Notes: generated from the sequence alone by a model not told the origin. A stretch of 64,000 bases of DNA from SAR116 cluster bacterium AG-447-A06 (GCA_003212345.1 QCPZ01000008.1:1-64000); one strand, 5' to 3'; shown: positions 44,452 to 57,034, counted from the stretch's first letter. A program made the numbers and translations.

Positions 44452-45390
44452 ATGCCAAAAAACACATCGCAAGTTCTTTCAAGAAACACCTCGACAGGGA
44501 TGGCTGAGCTGGTCTTGCTTGGCACAAAGGGTGGTCCAGCATTGCGTCATTTCGGGGTTTCGTTTCTGCCAACCGCCTCGCATCTGTCATTTCCCGGCCG
44601 TTCGATTATCATTGATTGTGGCATGGGCGTTACAGCAAGTATGGTGGCATCTGGCCATGCGTTGAATGATTTAACTGATGTGTTTATTACCCATTGCCAT
44701 TCGGATCATGTTCTAGAACTCGGCGGCTTGCTGCATACCGCATGGACTGCTGGCCTCTCGCATCCGGTGACGGTTTATGGCCCACCTGGACTTGATATTA
44801 TTTGGGACAGGTTCTGTGATATGATGGCGTTTGACATTGATACCCGTATCCGTGATGAGGGGCGTATCCCGCTTCATGAATTGGTGATAATCAATATTTA
44901 CGATACGCAAACCTCTATTCCAATAGTGATTTTGGATGAATTAGATATTGATTTGGAGGGTGGGCTTCGAGTGCAAGCACTTCGCAATTGTCATCCACCG
45001 GTGCATGACTCATTTGCACTTCGTTTTGATGCCGGGCAGAAATCAGTAACTTTTTCCGGTGATACTACCTATCTACCAGCACTGGCTGATTTTGCCAAAG
45101 ATACCGATATTCTAGTTCACGAGGCGATGCTGGCAAAGGGGGTTGATTATGTTCTTTCTAAAACCAAAACTGGAAATGACCGGTTAAAACAGCATCTTCT
45201 TGCTTCGCACAGCTTTGCCGAGGATGCGGGCAAAATTGCTACTGCCGCCAATTGTGGGCATTTGGTACTGCACCATCTTATCCCGCCGGAACGCGATATT
45301 TGCAATGATGAGGATTGGCTAACCAAAGTTCGTGGCAGTTTTCATGGCCCTTGTTCGGTTGGCTATGATGGAATGAAATTATTATTTTAG
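44452..45390 (+). CDS. MBL-fold metallohydrolase (RNase Z/ElaC-like fold)
   Basis: DVFITHCHSDHVLELGGLLHTAW, VTFSGDTTYLPALADFAKDTDILVHEAML. Confidence 0.9.
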   Translation: MPKNTSQVLSRNTSTGMAELVLLGTKGGPALRHFGVSFLPTASHLSFPGRSIIIDCGMGVTASMVASGHALNDLTDVFITHCHSDHVLELGGLLHTAWTAGLSHPVTVYGPPGLDIIWDRFCDMMAFDIDTRIRDEGRIPLHELVIINIYDTQTSIPIVILDELDIDLEGGLRVQALRNCHPPVHDSFALRFDAGQKSVTFSGDTTYLPALADFAKDTDILVHEAMLAKGVDYVLSKTKTGNDRLKQHLLASHSFAEDAGKIATAANCGHLVLHHLIPPERDICNDEDWLTKVRGSFHGPCSVGYDGMKLLF

Positions 45391-45452
45391 GCCTACCCAT
45401 AACAAATTAAATAAAATTTAGCGGGTAGTTTTTTGGGATTCTACTGGTGATT

Positions 45453-46115
45453 TTACAAGAATTTACGGGTGATCACGAAGCTGACATCACCCGGAACATC
45501 CCGTGTTGATTGCGCGTGAGTAGGGCCAAAATAGGCCTCGGCACGCTGGACAAAGGCGGCACGGTTCGCATAGAAAATCTGCTTTTGAATTTGGGCTTTG
45601 GGGGTGCAAAGCAGATTAAGAATCAGCCCATATCGTGTTTTTGCCATGCAGCGATCCAAACAGGTAAAGATATAGTCGTTCCAAAGGGCTGGATCGTCGC
45701 TGTGGGTTAAATTAAATGTGCCAGAAAACAAGCAGAAATCTACGATACCGGATGGTCTATTGCCAGTGGAAAATCTATCGGTTTGGTGCGGGAATTTTTG
45801 TCGGCATGCGGCAATCATGGCACGGTTTATATCAACCCCTTGGTATTTTATATGCTGAAAGGTCGATGATGCTTTGATAAAATCCAGCATGGCACCATAT
45901 CCGCAACCAATATCGGCGATTGATGTCGGCTGATGGCCCCGTAGTTGATGGACTAATGCGAGCAAGGTGTCAAAGCGGGCAAACTGGCTTGATTGTGAAC
46001 GCCAAAATACTCCTTGAGCCGTGCTGCCCTTGCTGGCTAGACGGCGTCGATAGGCGCGGTTCAATTGACGCTCATAGCCAGCGAACATTAATCGGCGCAG
46101 CATATCGTTCTCCAA
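45453..46115 (-). CDS. Class I SAM-dependent methyltransferase
   Basis: TSIADIGCGYGAMLDFI. Confidence 0.8.
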   Translation of the reverse strand: MENDMLRRLMFAGYERQLNRAYRRRLASKGSTAQGVFWRSQSSQFARFDTLLALVHQLRGHQPTSIADIGCGYGAMLDFIKASSTFQHIKYQGVDINRAMIAACRQKFPHQTDRFSTGNRPSGIVDFCLFSGTFNLTHSDDPALWNDYIFTCLDRCMAKTRYGLILNLLCTPKAQIQKQIFYANRAAFVQRAEAYFGPTHAQSTRDVPGDVSFVITRKFL

Positions 46116-46285
46116 ATTAGGGTAGGGCGGTTAAGATGGTAATCTGCCCGCATCTAATCTGGCTGGCAAGCTGATATTGTTCCAGAATGACATGCCATAG
46201 CTCTGTACCTTAATTATTAAAAAACCCGGCTTGGCATGGAGGTAGGAGCTGTTTATGTTGATGCCCGGAACAAGGGAGGCGCATC

Positions 46286-46618
46286 GTGAAGCTTTACGGA
46301 CTGAAAAATTGTGATAGCTGCAAAAAGGCGTTCAAAGAGATCAGGAATGCAGGAAAAGATATTGAATTTATTGATATTAGACACAATCATGTTTCGCGCG
46401 ATACAATTCAAGGTTGGCTTGATCAGCATGGTGAGGCGGTGCTGGTAAACCGGAAATCAACTACTTGGCGTAATCTTGGTGATGCTGACCGCCAGAAGCC
46501 TGCCCACATACTGATGCAGGCCCATCCCACCGTGATCAAGCGGCCGATCGTTGTCGCTGATAATCACAGTTTTGTTGGCTGGAATGTGGATGTCAAATCT
46601 GCGCTTGGTATCGCGTAA
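46286..46618 (+). CDS. ArsC/Spx (YffB-like) family reductase
   Basis: MKLYGLKNCDSCKKAFKEIRNAGKDIEFIDIRHN; IKRPIVVAD. Confidence 0.9.
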   Translation: MKLYGLKNCDSCKKAFKEIRNAGKDIEFIDIRHNHVSRDTIQGWLDQHGEAVLVNRKSTTWRNLGDADRQKPAHILMQAHPTVIKRPIVVADNHSFVGWNVDVKSALGIA

Positions 46619-46689
46619 TTCCCTAATTTAGTGGAATCACAACGTTTAATTGTTATAACGCACGAATAATAAACATCATAACGGTCTGG

Positions 46690-47067
46690 TTGCTTTTAGG
46701 ATTTTACTTCATGGCAAAAAAACGAATGTTGATGGAACTGGGCATGGGCAGTTCACTTCGCAAGCAAGATTATACGCGCGCTGCCTGCCGCGCACTCAAA
46801 GATGCGTTGTGGCATAATTCTCTTTCGATTACCGAAGCATTTGGCCTTGATCGTTCTGCGATGATTATCGAGGTGGATGTCGCTGTTCAGCAGCCTGAAC
46901 AGGTTGATACTGACAAGGTAGCCGCGATTTTGCCCTATGGTACGGTATCGGTCCGGGCAGTTCATGGTGGGCTTGATGTGCCAAAGCCAGATGGCGGCAT
47001 TACGGTTATCGCCAATGCAGCGGTGGTTGTGTATCTAGATATCGAACCCGCTGGAGCTATATCATGA
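46690..47067 (+). CDS. Lin0512 family protein, copy 1
   Basis: MLMELGMGSSLRKQDYTRAACRALKDALWHNSLS; true start probably 46711 (MAKKRMLM). Confidence 0.8.
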   Translation: MLLGFYFMAKKRMLMELGMGSSLRKQDYTRAACRALKDALWHNSLSITEAFGLDRSAMIIEVDVAVQQPEQVDTDKVAAILPYGTVSVRAVHGGLDVPKPDGGITVIANAAVVVYLDIEPAGAIS

Positions 47068-47432
47068 AACGCATTATCCTGGAAATGGGAACTGGTAACG
47101 ATCTCTATGGCGAGGATTATACAAAGGCTGCATGCCGTGCCGTTGATGATGCCCTTCATCACAGCTCGTTGATTCTGTTTCGTTCGATGGGGTTTGATTA
47201 TGCAAATATGGATGTAAGAGTTACCATTGCTGTTCAGGAGCCTAAAATGGTAGATATAAGTGCGGTTGCTGCAAAATTACCGCGCGGTAACCCGACTGTT
47301 CAGGTTGTGAAGGGCGGCCTCGATATGGTTGATGATGTGCATGATACGAGGTCGGTCATTGCCACCGCTGCAATTGAGGCCTACCTTGATATTGATGAGA
47401 CACAATGGGTGTCGCGGCCCCCTCGGGGATAG
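47064..47432 (+). CDS. Lin0512 family protein, copy 2
   Basis: MKRIILEMGTGNDLYGEDYTKAACRAVDDALHHSSL; ATGA overlap with copy 1. Confidence 0.8.
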   Translation: MKRIILEMGTGNDLYGEDYTKAACRAVDDALHHSSLILFRSMGFDYANMDVRVTIAVQEPKMVDISAVAAKLPRGNPTVQVVKGGLDMVDDVHDTRSVIATAAIEAYLDIDETQWVSRPPRG

Positions 47433-47517
47433 GGCGCGCCGAAACGCTTATATAACCATTGTGACGGGACATGATATTGCCACAAAATCAGCTATCTGCA
47501 GATTGTGAAACCTCAAA

Positions 47518-48384
47518 ATGACGGCTATCAACATTTTGCTTTATGCCGGTGTGCTGTTCGGCTGGTCAACAAGCTGGCTGCCTCTCTCATGGCAGCTTGG
47601 TGTTGTGGCACCTGAAATATCGCTATTTTGGCGGTTCTTAATGGCCGCGCCCCTAATGGCAGCGCTTGCCCTTCTTTTTGGTCAGACATTAAGTTTTAAT
47701 TGGCGGATACATTGGCGTTTTGCGGCATTGGGTTTATGTATTTTTTCAGGAAATTTTGCGCTGTTTTACCATGCGGGCAGTGGTGTTGCATCAGGGCTTT
47801 TGGCGGTGGTGTTTTCAACCGCATCGCTAGTGAATGTGTTGATGGGGGCTATAATTGGCCGGACGCGGCCGCCATTGCTTCATGTAGTGGCGGCTCTGGT
47901 CGGTATTGGCGGTGTTGCCATGCTTTATTGGCCGGAATTAAAAATGTCGGATGCGGCCCTAAAAAGCTTGGTTTTCTGTCTTTTTGGTACGCTGTTTTTT
48001 TGCACCGGCAATATGGTATCCCAAAATAGCCAACGGCATAGCATTCCCGTGTTTGCATCAACTGCATGGGGCATGCTGTATGGCACGTGCTATTTGGGAA
48101 TGTTTTCTTTGCTTATGGGTCATGAATTTACTATGGAAGTTACACTCCGCTATTTGGGGTCACTGGTCTGGTTGACGATCGTATCGACGGTTTTAACGTT
48201 TAGCTGTTATCTAATGCTGATTGGCCGCATCGGGGCCAGTCGTGCGGGTTATGCAACGGTGGTGTTTCCGGTATTCGCCCTACTGCTTTCAACTAGTTTT
48301 GAAAATTACCATTGGAATTTGGCCGGCTTGATTGGCCTTGGGTTTGTGCTGATTGGAAATCTGATTATGATCCGCGCCCGTTAG
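47518..48384 (+). CDS. DMT/EamA family transporter
   Basis: About ten TM segments; FWRFLMAAPLMAALALLFGQ, GVASGLLAVVFSTASLVNVLMGAII. Confidence 0.85.
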   Translation: MTAINILLYAGVLFGWSTSWLPLSWQLGVVAPEISLFWRFLMAAPLMAALALLFGQTLSFNWRIHWRFAALGLCIFSGNFALFYHAGSGVASGLLAVVFSTASLVNVLMGAIIGRTRPPLLHVVAALVGIGGVAMLYWPELKMSDAALKSLVFCLFGTLFFCTGNMVSQNSQRHSIPVFASTAWGMLYGTCYLGMFSLLMGHEFTMEVTLRYLGSLVWLTIVSTVLTFSCYLMLIGRIGASRAGYATVVFPVFALLLSTSFENYHWNLAGLIGLGFVLIGNLIMIRAR

Positions 48385-48397
48385 GACGGGCGACAAT

Positions 48398-48841
48398 TTA
48401 TGCGAGTAGCATTGCGGCAAGGCTGATCACCGCACCGGCAGTTAGCATGGACCGAAGCCGCATGTACCAATCTGGGATCAAGCCGTCTTTAGCGGCTTTA
48501 CGATCAACCGACCATGCAAGGACAAATAATGGTATCAATGTGACAATCCGCATCTCAACATCGAGCAGCAACAGGCAGGCAAATCCAAACAGCGCCGGCG
48601 TGATTGACCAGACATACCAATAGGGGCTGCGGTCATCCTGCATAGCAAGCCCCCAATGAACCGCACCCAGAAAACTTAGTATCACTGCACCATAAGCTGT
48701 GCCGCCTAAAAGCCCGTATGGGACCAGTGCGTTAATCCCGCTATGGGTTCCAAGTGCGGCAATACCAAAAGGAACAAGGCCGGCCCAACCGAGAAAGCTA
48801 GGTATATCTATGGACGATGCATTTTGTGAAGTTGGTCCCAT
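48398..48841 (-). CDS. DUF3429 family membrane protein
   Basis: YGAVILSFLGAVHWGLAM, five TM segments. Confidence 0.8.
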   Translation of the reverse strand: MGPTSQNASSIDIPSFLGWAGLVPFGIAALGTHSGINALVPYGLLGGTAYGAVILSFLGAVHWGLAMQDDRSPYWYVWSITPALFGFACLLLLDVEMRIVTLIPLFVLAWSVDRKAAKDGLIPDWYMRLRSMLTAGAVISLAAMLLA

Positions 48842-49170
48842 TTTAATCTCTTAACGGAAAGTGCAGTGGCAGTGACACGTTTGAAAGAAGCAGGCTTGAT
48901 ACCGGGCGATTACCTGGGGGATAACAACCAAAACTCAGGCGCCATAATGGTGCCTACTCCCATAATGATGGTTAATCTAGGCGATGATACATAGCACATG
49001 CAACCGCTTGAAGTGAACAGACCATGTAGATGCAGAGAAGATAGCAAGGAAAAACAATCGCTAAAATCTTTGGATTTCTTGTGATTTTTCCGCTTTGCCG
49101 CTTGCATTTGGGGCAGCGCTGAATTATTTGAAGTGTTGTAGCTTTCCGGTAGCCTAATTAGGAGTATTCG

Positions 49171-49536
49171 TTGGATTCCTTTCTTGGTGAGTATCTGCCA
49201 ATTGCGGTATTTTTTGCCATCGCCATTGGTCTTTCTCTGGCGTTTGTTGTATCTGCCTTTGTTTTTGGTAATCAACGCCCCGATAGCGAAAAAATGACTG
49301 CGTATGAATGTGGGTTTGACGCCTTTGATGACTCGCGCCGCCAGTTTGACGTGAGGTTCTATTTGGTTGCGATCTTATTCATAATTTTTGACCTTGAGAT
49401 TGCATTTCTGTTCCCGTGGGCGGTCGCATTGGGTGGAATTGGGTTGTTTGGATTTTGGTCAATGATGCTGTTTTTAGCCGTGTTGACCATTGGTTTTATC
49501 TATGAATGGAAAAAGGGAGCTCTGGAATGGGAGTGA
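49171..49536 (+). CDS. nuoA: NADH-quinone oxidoreductase subunit A
   Basis: [48 protein letters not shown]. Confidence 0.96.
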   Translation: MDSFLGEYLPIAVFFAIAIGLSLAFVVSAFVFGNQRPDSEKMTAYECGFDAFDDSRRQFDVRFYLVAILFIIFDLEIAFLFPWAVALGGIGLFGFWSMMLFLAVLTIGFIYEWKKGALEWE

Positions 49537-50075
49537 TGCATCCATCATTGGCAAAACCGATACCGCCTGGTGCTGATCAGGACGCAATCTTAAATGCGGT
49601 TGGTGAAGAACTTACTCACCGGGGATTTGTAATTGCTAAAGCTGATAAGCTGTTCAACTGGGCGCGATCAGGTTCGCTCTGGCCGATGACATTTGGTCTT
49701 GCTTGCTGCGCCGTTGAAATGATGCATTCGGCTGCAAGCCGCTATGACATGGACCGCTACGGCATGCTTTTCCGCCCAAGTCCGCGTCAATCAGATGTGA
49801 TGATTGTTGCTGGTACGCTGACCAATAAAATGGCACCAGCATTGCGTCGCGTTTATGACCAAATGCCAGAGCCGCGCTGGGTGCTTTCAATGGGGTCATG
49901 CGCCAATGGTGGTGGTTATTACCATTATTCCTATGCTGTAGTTCGGGGCTGCGACCGCATTGTGCCGGTTGATGTTTATGTGCCGGGCTGTCCACCAACT
50001 GCTGAAGCGCTGATATACGGCCTTCTGCAATTGCAGAAAAAAATTCGCCGTACGTCGACAATTGCGCGGAATTAG
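49506..50075 (+). CDS. nuoB: NADH-quinone oxidoreductase subunit B
   Basis: [49 protein letters not shown]; start probably 49527 (MGVMHPS). Confidence 0.96.
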   Translation: MEKGSSGMGVMHPSLAKPIPPGADQDAILNAVGEELTHRGFVIAKADKLFNWARSGSLWPMTFGLACCAVEMMHSAASRYDMDRYGMLFRPSPRQSDVMIVAGTLTNKMAPALRRVYDQMPEPRWVLSMGSCANGGGYYHYSYAVVRGCDRIVPVDVYVPGCPPTAEALIYGLLQLQKKIRRTSTIARN

Positions 50076-50126
50076 AGTCTACGTCGTTACTTCCCTTGCT
50101 TTTGCTAGCCTTGAAAGGGCGTTGCA

Positions 50127-50792
50127 ATGACTGAAACCGAAATGATGACAGATACGAATGACGATCAAACAGGTCAGTCGCTGCTAGAAGCGATGGCCGA
50201 ACACATTCGTGACTCTGGCGCGGGAATGGTGCTGGAGTGCCAAGTTGTTCAAGGCGAGATTGAAGTTAAGGTGAATCCAAGCAGTGTTGCCTCAGCACTC
50301 GCATTGTTTCGTGATGATCGGCAGGCCGCCTTTACCCAACTGATTGATTTGACCGCCGTTGACTATCCGGACCGCAAATACCGCTTTGATGTGATCTATC
50401 AGATGTTGTCAATGCAAAACAACATGCGCCTTCGGCTTGTTGCCGCCGTCGGTGAGGGCCAGGCCGTGCCATCTGCCGCCGGTGTGTTTTTGGCAGCAAA
50501 TTGGGCTGAGCGGGAAGTATGGGATATGTTCGGCATTTTCTTCTCTGGCCACCCAGATTTGCGGCGTTTGCTAACCGATTATGGGTTTGAGGGGCACCCG
50601 CTTCGTAAAGACTTCCCGCTAACTGGCCATGTGGAAGTGCGTTATGACGATACCCAACGCCGTGTGATTAACGAGCCGGTTCATCTCGTTCAAGAATTTC
50701 GTGACTTTGATTTTCTTAGCCCGTGGGAGGGGATGCATACCGAACTTGACGGGGCTGACAACACGCATGATCCCGATAAAACGGCTAAATAG
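50127..50792 (+). CDS. nuoC: NADH-quinone oxidoreductase subunit C
   Basis: AEREVWDMFGIFFSGHPDLRRLLTDYGFEGHPLRKDFPLTGHVEVRYD. Confidence 0.95.
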   Translation: MTETEMMTDTNDDQTGQSLLEAMAEHIRDSGAGMVLECQVVQGEIEVKVNPSSVASALALFRDDRQAAFTQLIDLTAVDYPDRKYRFDVIYQMLSMQNNMRLRLVAAVGEGQAVPSAAGVFLAANWAEREVWDMFGIFFSGHPDLRRLLTDYGFEGHPLRKDFPLTGHVEVRYDDTQRRVINEPVHLVQEFRDFDFLSPWEGMHTELDGADNTHDPDKTAK

Positions 50793-50810
50793 AAAGGTAA
50801 GAGATCCATC

Positions 50811-51989
50811 ATGGCAGAGATGCAAATCAAACCAATCACGATGAATTTCGGTCCGCAGCACCCTGCGGCGCATGGTGTTTTGCGGCTTGTTTTGGAAATG
50901 GATGGTGAGGTAATTGAACGGGCAGATCCCCATATTGGTTTGCTGCACCGTGGTACTGAAAAACTGATTGAACACAAAACATATTTACAAGCCCTGCCAT
51001 ATTTTGACCGCCTGGATTATGTGTCGCCAATGAACCAGGAACATGCGTGGGCTTTGGCGGTTGAAAAGGCTCTTGGCATCAAAGTGCCGCGCCGGGCCCA
51101 ATATATCCGCGTTTTATACTGTGAAATCGGGCGGATTTTAAATCATCTGCTGAATTTGACAACTTTTGCTATCGATGTCGGCGCGATGACGCCACTTTTG
51201 TGGGGGTTCGAGGAACGCGAACATCTGATGGGTTTTTATGAGCGCGCATGCGGCGCACGCCTGCACGCGGCCTATTTTCGTCCGGGTGGGGTGCATCAAG
51301 ATCTTCCAGATGATTTGCTGCGTGACATCAGCGATTGGGTTAAAACATTTCCTTCGTTTATTGATGACATGGAAACACTGCTCAGTGAAAATCGTATTTT
51401 CAAGCAGCGTACGGTGGATATTGGTGTGATTGGTGAAGAAGACGCTTTATCGCTTGGGATGACAGGCCCATGTCTGCGGGCTTCAGGTGTCGCTTGGGAT
51501 TTACGCAAAACTCAGCCGTATGACGCTTATGAGGAAATGGATTTTGATATTCCAATAGGTAAAACTGGTGATTGCTTTGCACGTTACCTTGTTCGGATTG
51601 AAGAAATGCGGCAATCGCTGCGGATTATTGATCAGGCCATCGTGGGCATGCCGTCTGGATCAGTCATGACAGCTGATCACAAGGTGACACCCCCAAAACG
51701 TGGTGAAATGAAGCAGTCAATGGAAGCATTGATACACCATTTTAAACTTTATACTGAAGGTTTTCATGTTCCAGAGGGTTTGAGCTACACTGCAGTTGAA
51801 GCGCCGAAAGGCGAATTCGGCGTGTTTTTGGTGGCTGATGGCACGAATAAGCCATATCGGTGCAAAATTCGTGCGCCTGGTTTTTATTTCATGGCAGCGG
51901 TGGATCATTTGTCGCGTGGTCACATGTTGGCTGACTCAGTTGCTATTATTGGATCTCTGGACGTTGTTTTTGGTGAGATTGATCGATGA
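50811..51989 (+). CDS. nuoD: NADH-quinone oxidoreductase subunit D
   Basis: [24 protein letters not shown]. Confidence 0.97.
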   Translation: MAEMQIKPITMNFGPQHPAAHGVLRLVLEMDGEVIERADPHIGLLHRGTEKLIEHKTYLQALPYFDRLDYVSPMNQEHAWALAVEKALGIKVPRRAQYIRVLYCEIGRILNHLLNLTTFAIDVGAMTPLLWGFEEREHLMGFYERACGARLHAAYFRPGGVHQDLPDDLLRDISDWVKTFPSFIDDMETLLSENRIFKQRTVDIGVIGEEDALSLGMTGPCLRASGVAWDLRKTQPYDAYEEMDFDIPIGKTGDCFARYLVRIEEMRQSLRIIDQAIVGMPSGSVMTADHKVTPPKRGEMKQSMEALIHHFKLYTEGFHVPEGLSYTAVEAPKGEFGVFLVADGTNKPYRCKIRAPGFYFMAAVDHLSRGHMLADSVAIIGSLDVVFGEIDR

Positions 51990-52645
51990 GCATTGAGTCC
52001 CTTATTGCGAGTAATCAACCGAAAAGCTTCAAATTTTCGAGAGAGAATGAGGCCGAAATTAAGCGTGTCATCGCCAAATATCCAAAGGGCCGTCAAGCGA
52101 GCGCGGTGATGCCATTACTTGATCTTGCCCAACGCCAGCATGACAACTGGATCCCAATGAAGGCGATTGAACTGATTGCAAGCAAGCTGGATATGGCCGA
52201 GATTCGCGTTTTGGAGGTGGCAACATTCTACACCATGTTTAATCTAAAGCCTGTAGGGCAATTCTTCTTGCAAGCTTGTACTACAACGCCTTGCTGGCTG
52301 CGAGGATCAGACGAGATGATGCGAGCTATCAAGGACCGTTACAATATTGATTCGGGTGAAACATCTGCCTGCGGGCGGTTTTCGCTGCTTGAGGTTGAAT
52401 GTCTTGGTGCTTGTGTGAACGCGCCAATCCTGCAAGTCAATGACGATTTCTACGAAGACCTTGATTATCAAACTACTATTGACTTGCTGGAATCGTTGGA
52501 AGCTGGAGTGCCATTGGCGGCTGGATCAGTTCTTGGACGAGTAGGGTCAGAGGCCATCGAGGGAGCAACCACGCTTGCTTCGATCAAATCTAAAAAGGCT
52601 GCTGCTTGGGCAGCAAAAAAGCGGAGCTCTACCAATGTTAAATGA
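51986..52645 (+). CDS. nuoE: NADH-quinone oxidoreductase subunit E
   Basis: [59 protein letters not shown]. Confidence 0.95.
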   Translation: MSIESLIASNQPKSFKFSRENEAEIKRVIAKYPKGRQASAVMPLLDLAQRQHDNWIPMKAIELIASKLDMAEIRVLEVATFYTMFNLKPVGQFFLQACTTTPCWLRGSDEMMRAIKDRYNIDSGETSACGRFSLLEVECLGACVNAPILQVNDDFYEDLDYQTTIDLLESLEAGVPLAAGSVLGRVGSEAIEGATTLASIKSKKAAAWAAKKRSSTNVK

Positions 52646-53927
52646 TGCGGATCGTATTTTTACAAATATTTACGGTTGGGGCGATACTGGTTTAAAAGGT
52701 GCCAGGGCCCGCGGTGATTGGGATAAAACCGCAAAATTGCTGGCATTAGGGCATGATGAGATTGTCGAACGCATGAAAGCTTCCGGTCTCCGGGGGCGCG
52801 GTGGTGCGGGTTTTCCAACTGGACTAAAATGGTCATTCATGCCGAAGGAGGTGAAGGATCGCCCGCATTATCTTGTGGTCAATGCCGATGAGTCCGAACC
52901 GGGCACTTGTAAGGACCGTGACATTATCCGTCATGAACCGCACAAGCTTCTTGAGGGATGTGTTGTGGCCGGATTTGCAATGCGGGCCCATGTTGCATAC
53001 ATCTATATCCGTGGTGAATTTGTGAATGAAGCGCGCCGCTTGCAAACTGCCATAGATGAGGCTTATGACGCTGGTTTGCTTGGCAAAAACGCGGTGAAAT
53101 CTGGTTGGGCTTTTGACATTTATTTGCATCGCGGTGCTGGCGCCTATATCTGCGGTGAAGAAACAGCTCTGCTGGAATCGTTGGAGGGTCGCAAGGGTCA
53201 GCCACGCCTAAAGCCGCCATTTCCTGCCGGTGTTGGCCTTTATGGCTGTCCAACAACAGTGAATAATGTTGAGTCAATTGCCGTTGCCCCCACCATTCTT
53301 CGACGTGGTGCTGACTGGTTTGCTAGTCTCGGCAAAGAAAATAACACAGGCACCAAGTTGTTCTGTATTTCGGGTCATGTGAATAATCCGTGTAACGTTG
53401 AAGAAGAAATGGGTATTCCACTTCGTGAGTTGCTTGAGAAGCATGCTGGCGGTGTTCGCGGTGGCTGGGCAAATCTTTTGGCGGTTATTCCAGGTGGATC
53501 ATCGACCCCTCTAATGCCAATTGACGTCTGTGCCGATATTACGATGGATTTTGACGCGCTGCGCAATGCTGGAACTGGCCTTGGTACGGCGGGCGTGATA
53601 GTTATGGATAAAAGTACTGATGTAGTGCAAGCCATCGCGCGTTTGTCTTATTTCTATAAGCATGAGTCCTGTGGTCAATGCACGCCATGCCGAGAAGGTA
53701 CAGGCTGGATGTGGCGAATGATGGAACGGTTGGTAAGCGGCGAGGCGGAAAACTATGAAATCGATACCCTTGAGCAGGTGACACGCCAGATTGAAGGTCA
53801 CACGATCTGCGCATTAGGTGATGCTGCCGCATGGCCAATTCAGGGGCTGATTAAACATTTCCGGCCTGAGATTGAACGACGGATTGCAGCGCGCCATTCT
53901 ATTGATGCCGTAAATGCAGCAGAATAG
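52635..53927 (+). CDS. nuoF: NADH-quinone oxidoreductase subunit F
   Basis: [59 protein letters not shown] at 52635 overlaps nuoE. Confidence 0.96.
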   Translation: MLNDADRIFTNIYGWGDTGLKGARARGDWDKTAKLLALGHDEIVERMKASGLRGRGGAGFPTGLKWSFMPKEVKDRPHYLVVNADESEPGTCKDRDIIRHEPHKLLEGCVVAGFAMRAHVAYIYIRGEFVNEARRLQTAIDEAYDAGLLGKNAVKSGWAFDIYLHRGAGAYICGEETALLESLEGRKGQPRLKPPFPAGVGLYGCPTTVNNVESIAVAPTILRRGADWFASLGKENNTGTKLFCISGHVNNPCNVEEEMGIPLRELLEKHAGGVRGGWANLLAVIPGGSSTPLMPIDVCADITMDFDALRNAGTGLGTAGVIVMDKSTDVVQAIARLSYFYKHESCGQCTPCREGTGWMWRMMERLVSGEAENYEIDTLEQVTRQIEGHTICALGDAAAWPIQGLIKHFRPEIERRIAARHSIDAVNAAE

Positions 53928-53930
53928 GAA

Positions 53931-56003
53931 ATGGAAAGCACCATGCTCAAGCTAACCGTAAATGATGTTGAAGTGGAAGTTGAAGAGGGATCAACGGTTC
54001 TGCATGCTTGTGAAGAAGCTGGCGTTGAAATTCCACGTTTTTGCTATCACGATCGTTTGTCGATTGCCGGGAATTGTCGCATGTGCCTTGTTGATATGGA
54101 ACGCGCGCCTAAACCCATTGCATCATGTGCAATGCCGGCTGGTGATGGCATGGTTATTCGTACAGATACGGACCGCGTAAGAAAGGCCCGTGAAGGGGTT
54201 ATGGAATTTCTCCTGATTAACCACCCGCTTGATTGCCCGATTTGCGACCAAGGTGGGGAGTGTGATTTACAGGACCAGGCTATGGGGTATGGGCTGGATG
54301 GATCACGCTTTTCTGAGAATAAGCGGGCCGTCAATAACAAATACATGGGACCATTAATTAGCACGGTCATGACTCGCTGTATCCATTGCACGCGCTGTGT
54401 TCGCTTTGCGACCGAAGTTGCTGGCGTGCCGGAGTTGGGTGCGATTGGGCGCGGTGAAACGATGGAAATCACCACGTATCTGGAAAAGACGTTGGCATCA
54501 GAACTATCGGCCAACGTGATTGATTTATGCCCGGTTGGAGCGCTTACCTCGAGGCCTTATGCCTTTACTGCGCGGCCTTGGGAATTGAACAAGGTAGAAA
54601 GCGTTGATGTGATGGATGCGCTTGGCAGCAACATCCGTGTTGACGCCAGAGGCGCGCAGGTGATGCGGGTTCTGCCACGCCTAAATGAAGATATCAACGA
54701 AGAGTGGATTTCAGACAAAACCCGATATGCTATTGATGGCCTTCGCCGCCAGCGGCTGGACACACCTTTTCAAAGGGGCCGTGATGGGCGTTTGCATCCA
54801 GTAAGCTGGGACGAAGCATTAAAAAGCCTCGCCACCGCACTTCGAAAAGCTAAGCCGAAAGGCATTGCAGCCGTTGCTGGTGATCAGGCAGATGTGGAAT
54901 CGATGTTTGCGCTGAAAAGCTTAATGACCCGTCTTGGCAGCTCTAATATTGATTGCCGCCAAGATGGGGCAAAAATCGGTGGTAAACGCGCCGGCTACCT
55001 GTTCAATTCAACAATTGCTGGGATTGATGACGCGGATGCGCTACTGATCATTGGCAGCAATCCCCGCATTGAAGCTGCGGTTCTAAATGCTCGTATTCGA
55101 CGCAACTGGCTGGCCAGCAGGATGCCAATCGGTGTTGTGGGGCCAAAAATTGATCTGACTTATGATGCCGATTTCTTGGGTGAAGCTCCATCAAATCTTG
55201 ATGCAATTGCTGATGGAAACCACAAGTTTGCCGTCAAGCTAAAAAAGGCAAAACGGCCGATGATTATCATTGGAATGGGAGCAATGACACGCGCAGACGG
55301 GGCTGCTATACTTGGCAAAGCTCGTCGAATTGCGGAAGCCTATGGCGTTATCGCAAATGGCTGGAACGGCTTCAATATGCTGCACACGGCCGCCGCGCGC
55401 GTTGGAGGCCTTGATATTGGCTTTGTGCCGGGGCGTGGCGCAATGGATATTGCAGCAATGGGTAAGGCAGCAAGGGCTGGCAAACTGGATCTTTTATGGC
55501 TTCTGGGTGCTGATGAGATTGATTTTGATGCTTTTTCATCAAGCTTCATTGTTTATCAGGGGCATCATGGCGATGCTGGTGCACATCATGCTGATCTGGT
55601 GCTGCCGGGAGCGGCCTACACCGAAAAAGACGGTATTTATGTTAACACTGAAGGCCGCGTTCAGTATGCTAGCCGGGCGGCATTTCCGCCTGGTGATGCG
55701 CGTGAAGATTGGGCAATCATACGCGCTGTTTCGGGTGCTGTCGGGAAATCTATTGGCTTTGATAACCTTGCCGAATTGCGGGACGCTCTATGTGCTGCTC
55801 ACCCGCATTTTGCCGACGTTGACCAGATTGCTCCGACAAAATGGTCTTCATTCGGTGGTCGCGCCAAGCTATCCGCCGAGCCTGTTACCTACGCGTTAAG
55901 CAATTTTTATATGACCTGCGCAATCAGCCGGGCATCCGAAACCATGGCGGAATGTGTTCGGGCTAACGGTGTTGATAGTAGCACTGCGGCTGCAGCGGAG
56001 TGA
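53931..56003 (+). CDS. nuoG: NADH-quinone oxidoreductase subunit G
   Basis: [53 protein letters not shown]. Confidence 0.96.
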   Translation: MESTMLKLTVNDVEVEVEEGSTVLHACEEAGVEIPRFCYHDRLSIAGNCRMCLVDMERAPKPIASCAMPAGDGMVIRTDTDRVRKAREGVMEFLLINHPLDCPICDQGGECDLQDQAMGYGLDGSRFSENKRAVNNKYMGPLISTVMTRCIHCTRCVRFATEVAGVPELGAIGRGETMEITTYLEKTLASELSANVIDLCPVGALTSRPYAFTARPWELNKVESVDVMDALGSNIRVDARGAQVMRVLPRLNEDINEEWISDKTRYAIDGLRRQRLDTPFQRGRDGRLHPVSWDEALKSLATALRKAKPKGIAAVAGDQADVESMFALKSLMTRLGSSNIDCRQDGAKIGGKRAGYLFNSTIAGIDDADALLIIGSNPRIEAAVLNARIRRNWLASRMPIGVVGPKIDLTYDADFLGEAPSNLDAIADGNHKFAVKLKKAKRPMIIIGMGAMTRADGAAILGKARRIAEAYGVIANGWNGFNMLHTAAARVGGLDIGFVPGRGAMDIAAMGKAARAGKLDLLWLLGADEIDFDAFSSSFIVYQGHHGDAGAHHADLVLPGAAYTEKDGIYVNTEGRVQYASRAAFPPGDAREDWAIIRAVSGAVGKSIGFDNLAELRDALCAAHPHFADVDQIAPTKWSSFGGRAKLSAEPVTYALSNFYMTCAISRASETMAECVRANGVDSSTAAAAE

Positions 56004-57034
56004 CAGCAATGTTGGATTTCATAATGCAGGATTGGATTTTAGACCTTGGCTGGATTGTTGCCAAGATTATGGTGGTGATCGGGCCGTTATTAATCGCAGT
56101 CGCCTATCTAACTCTTGCTGAACGCCGCGTCATTGGATTCATGCAACTGCGCAAAGGGCCGAATGTAGTTGGGCCATTTGGGCTTTTCCAACCATTTGCC
56201 GACGCGCTAAAGCTGATGGCCAAGGAGACGATCCTGCCAGCAGGAGCCAATAAAGTGGTCTTTATGGTTGCTCCGATGCTGACTTTTATCCTCTCACTCG
56301 TTGCATGGGCTGTCATTCCCTTTGGGGAGGGGTTAGTCATTGCTAACATCAATGTCGGCATTTTATATCTGTTTGCCATCTCCTCGCTAGGTGTTTATGG
56401 CGTAATCATGGCAGGGTGGGCGAGCAATTCCAAATATGCGTTCCTAGGCGCGTTGCGTTCGGCGGCACAGATGGTGTCATATGAAGTGTCGATGGGGTTG
56501 GTGATTATCAATGTCCTGCTTTGTGCTGGATCATTGAATTTATTAGATATTGTCGAAGCCCAGCGCGAGATGTGGTTTGCCTTACCTTTACTGCCAATGT
56601 TCGTCGTATTTTTCATTTCAACGCTGGCTGAGACAAACCGTGCTCCCTTTGACTTACCAGAGGGTGAGTCCGAACTCGTTGCCGGTTATTTTGTGGAATA
56701 TTCGTCAATGTCATTTGCGCTTTTCTTCCTCGGGGAATATGCCAATATGATTTTGATGAGCAGTATGACGGTTATTCTGTTCCTCGGTGGATGGTTGTCG
56801 CCAATTGACATCTGGCCGCTGAACGTTATACCGGGACCACTATGGTTTATCATCAAGATCATGCTGGTTCTTTTTGTGTTCTTGTGGGTGCGCGCCACAA
56901 CCCCGCGCTATCGTTATGACCAACTAATGCGTCTTGGGTGGAAAATCTTTTTACCGTTCTCGCTGATCTATGTTGTGTTGACGGCTGGTTTCTTGCTGAT
57001 AACTGACCGTTTACCAGCCGTGGTGTTGGGTTAA
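56000..57034 (+). CDS. nuoH: NADH-quinone oxidoreductase subunit H
   Basis: [53 protein letters not shown]. Confidence 0.97.
   Translation: MTAMLDFIMQDWILDLGWIVAKIMVVIGPLLIAVAYLTLAERRVIGFMQLRKGPNVVGPFGLFQPFADALKLMAKETILPAGANKVVFMVAPMLTFILSLVAWAVIPFGEGLVIANINVGILYLFAISSLGVYGVIMAGWASNSKYAFLGALRSAAQMVSYEVSMGLVIINVLLCAGSLNLLDIVEAQREMWFALPLLPMFVVFFISTLAETNRAPFDLPEGESELVAGYFVEYSSMSFALFFLGEYANMILMSSMTVILFLGGWLSPIDIWPLNVIPGPLWFIIKIMLVLFVFLWVRATTPRYRYDQLMRLGWKIFLPFSLIYVVLTAGFLLITDRLPAVVLG

Noticed and set aside
48930-48955. Hairpin aggcgcc-ataat-ggtgcct upstream of nuoA
   Set aside because: Short stem with a G-U pair and no proper T run on the + strand; too weak to call.
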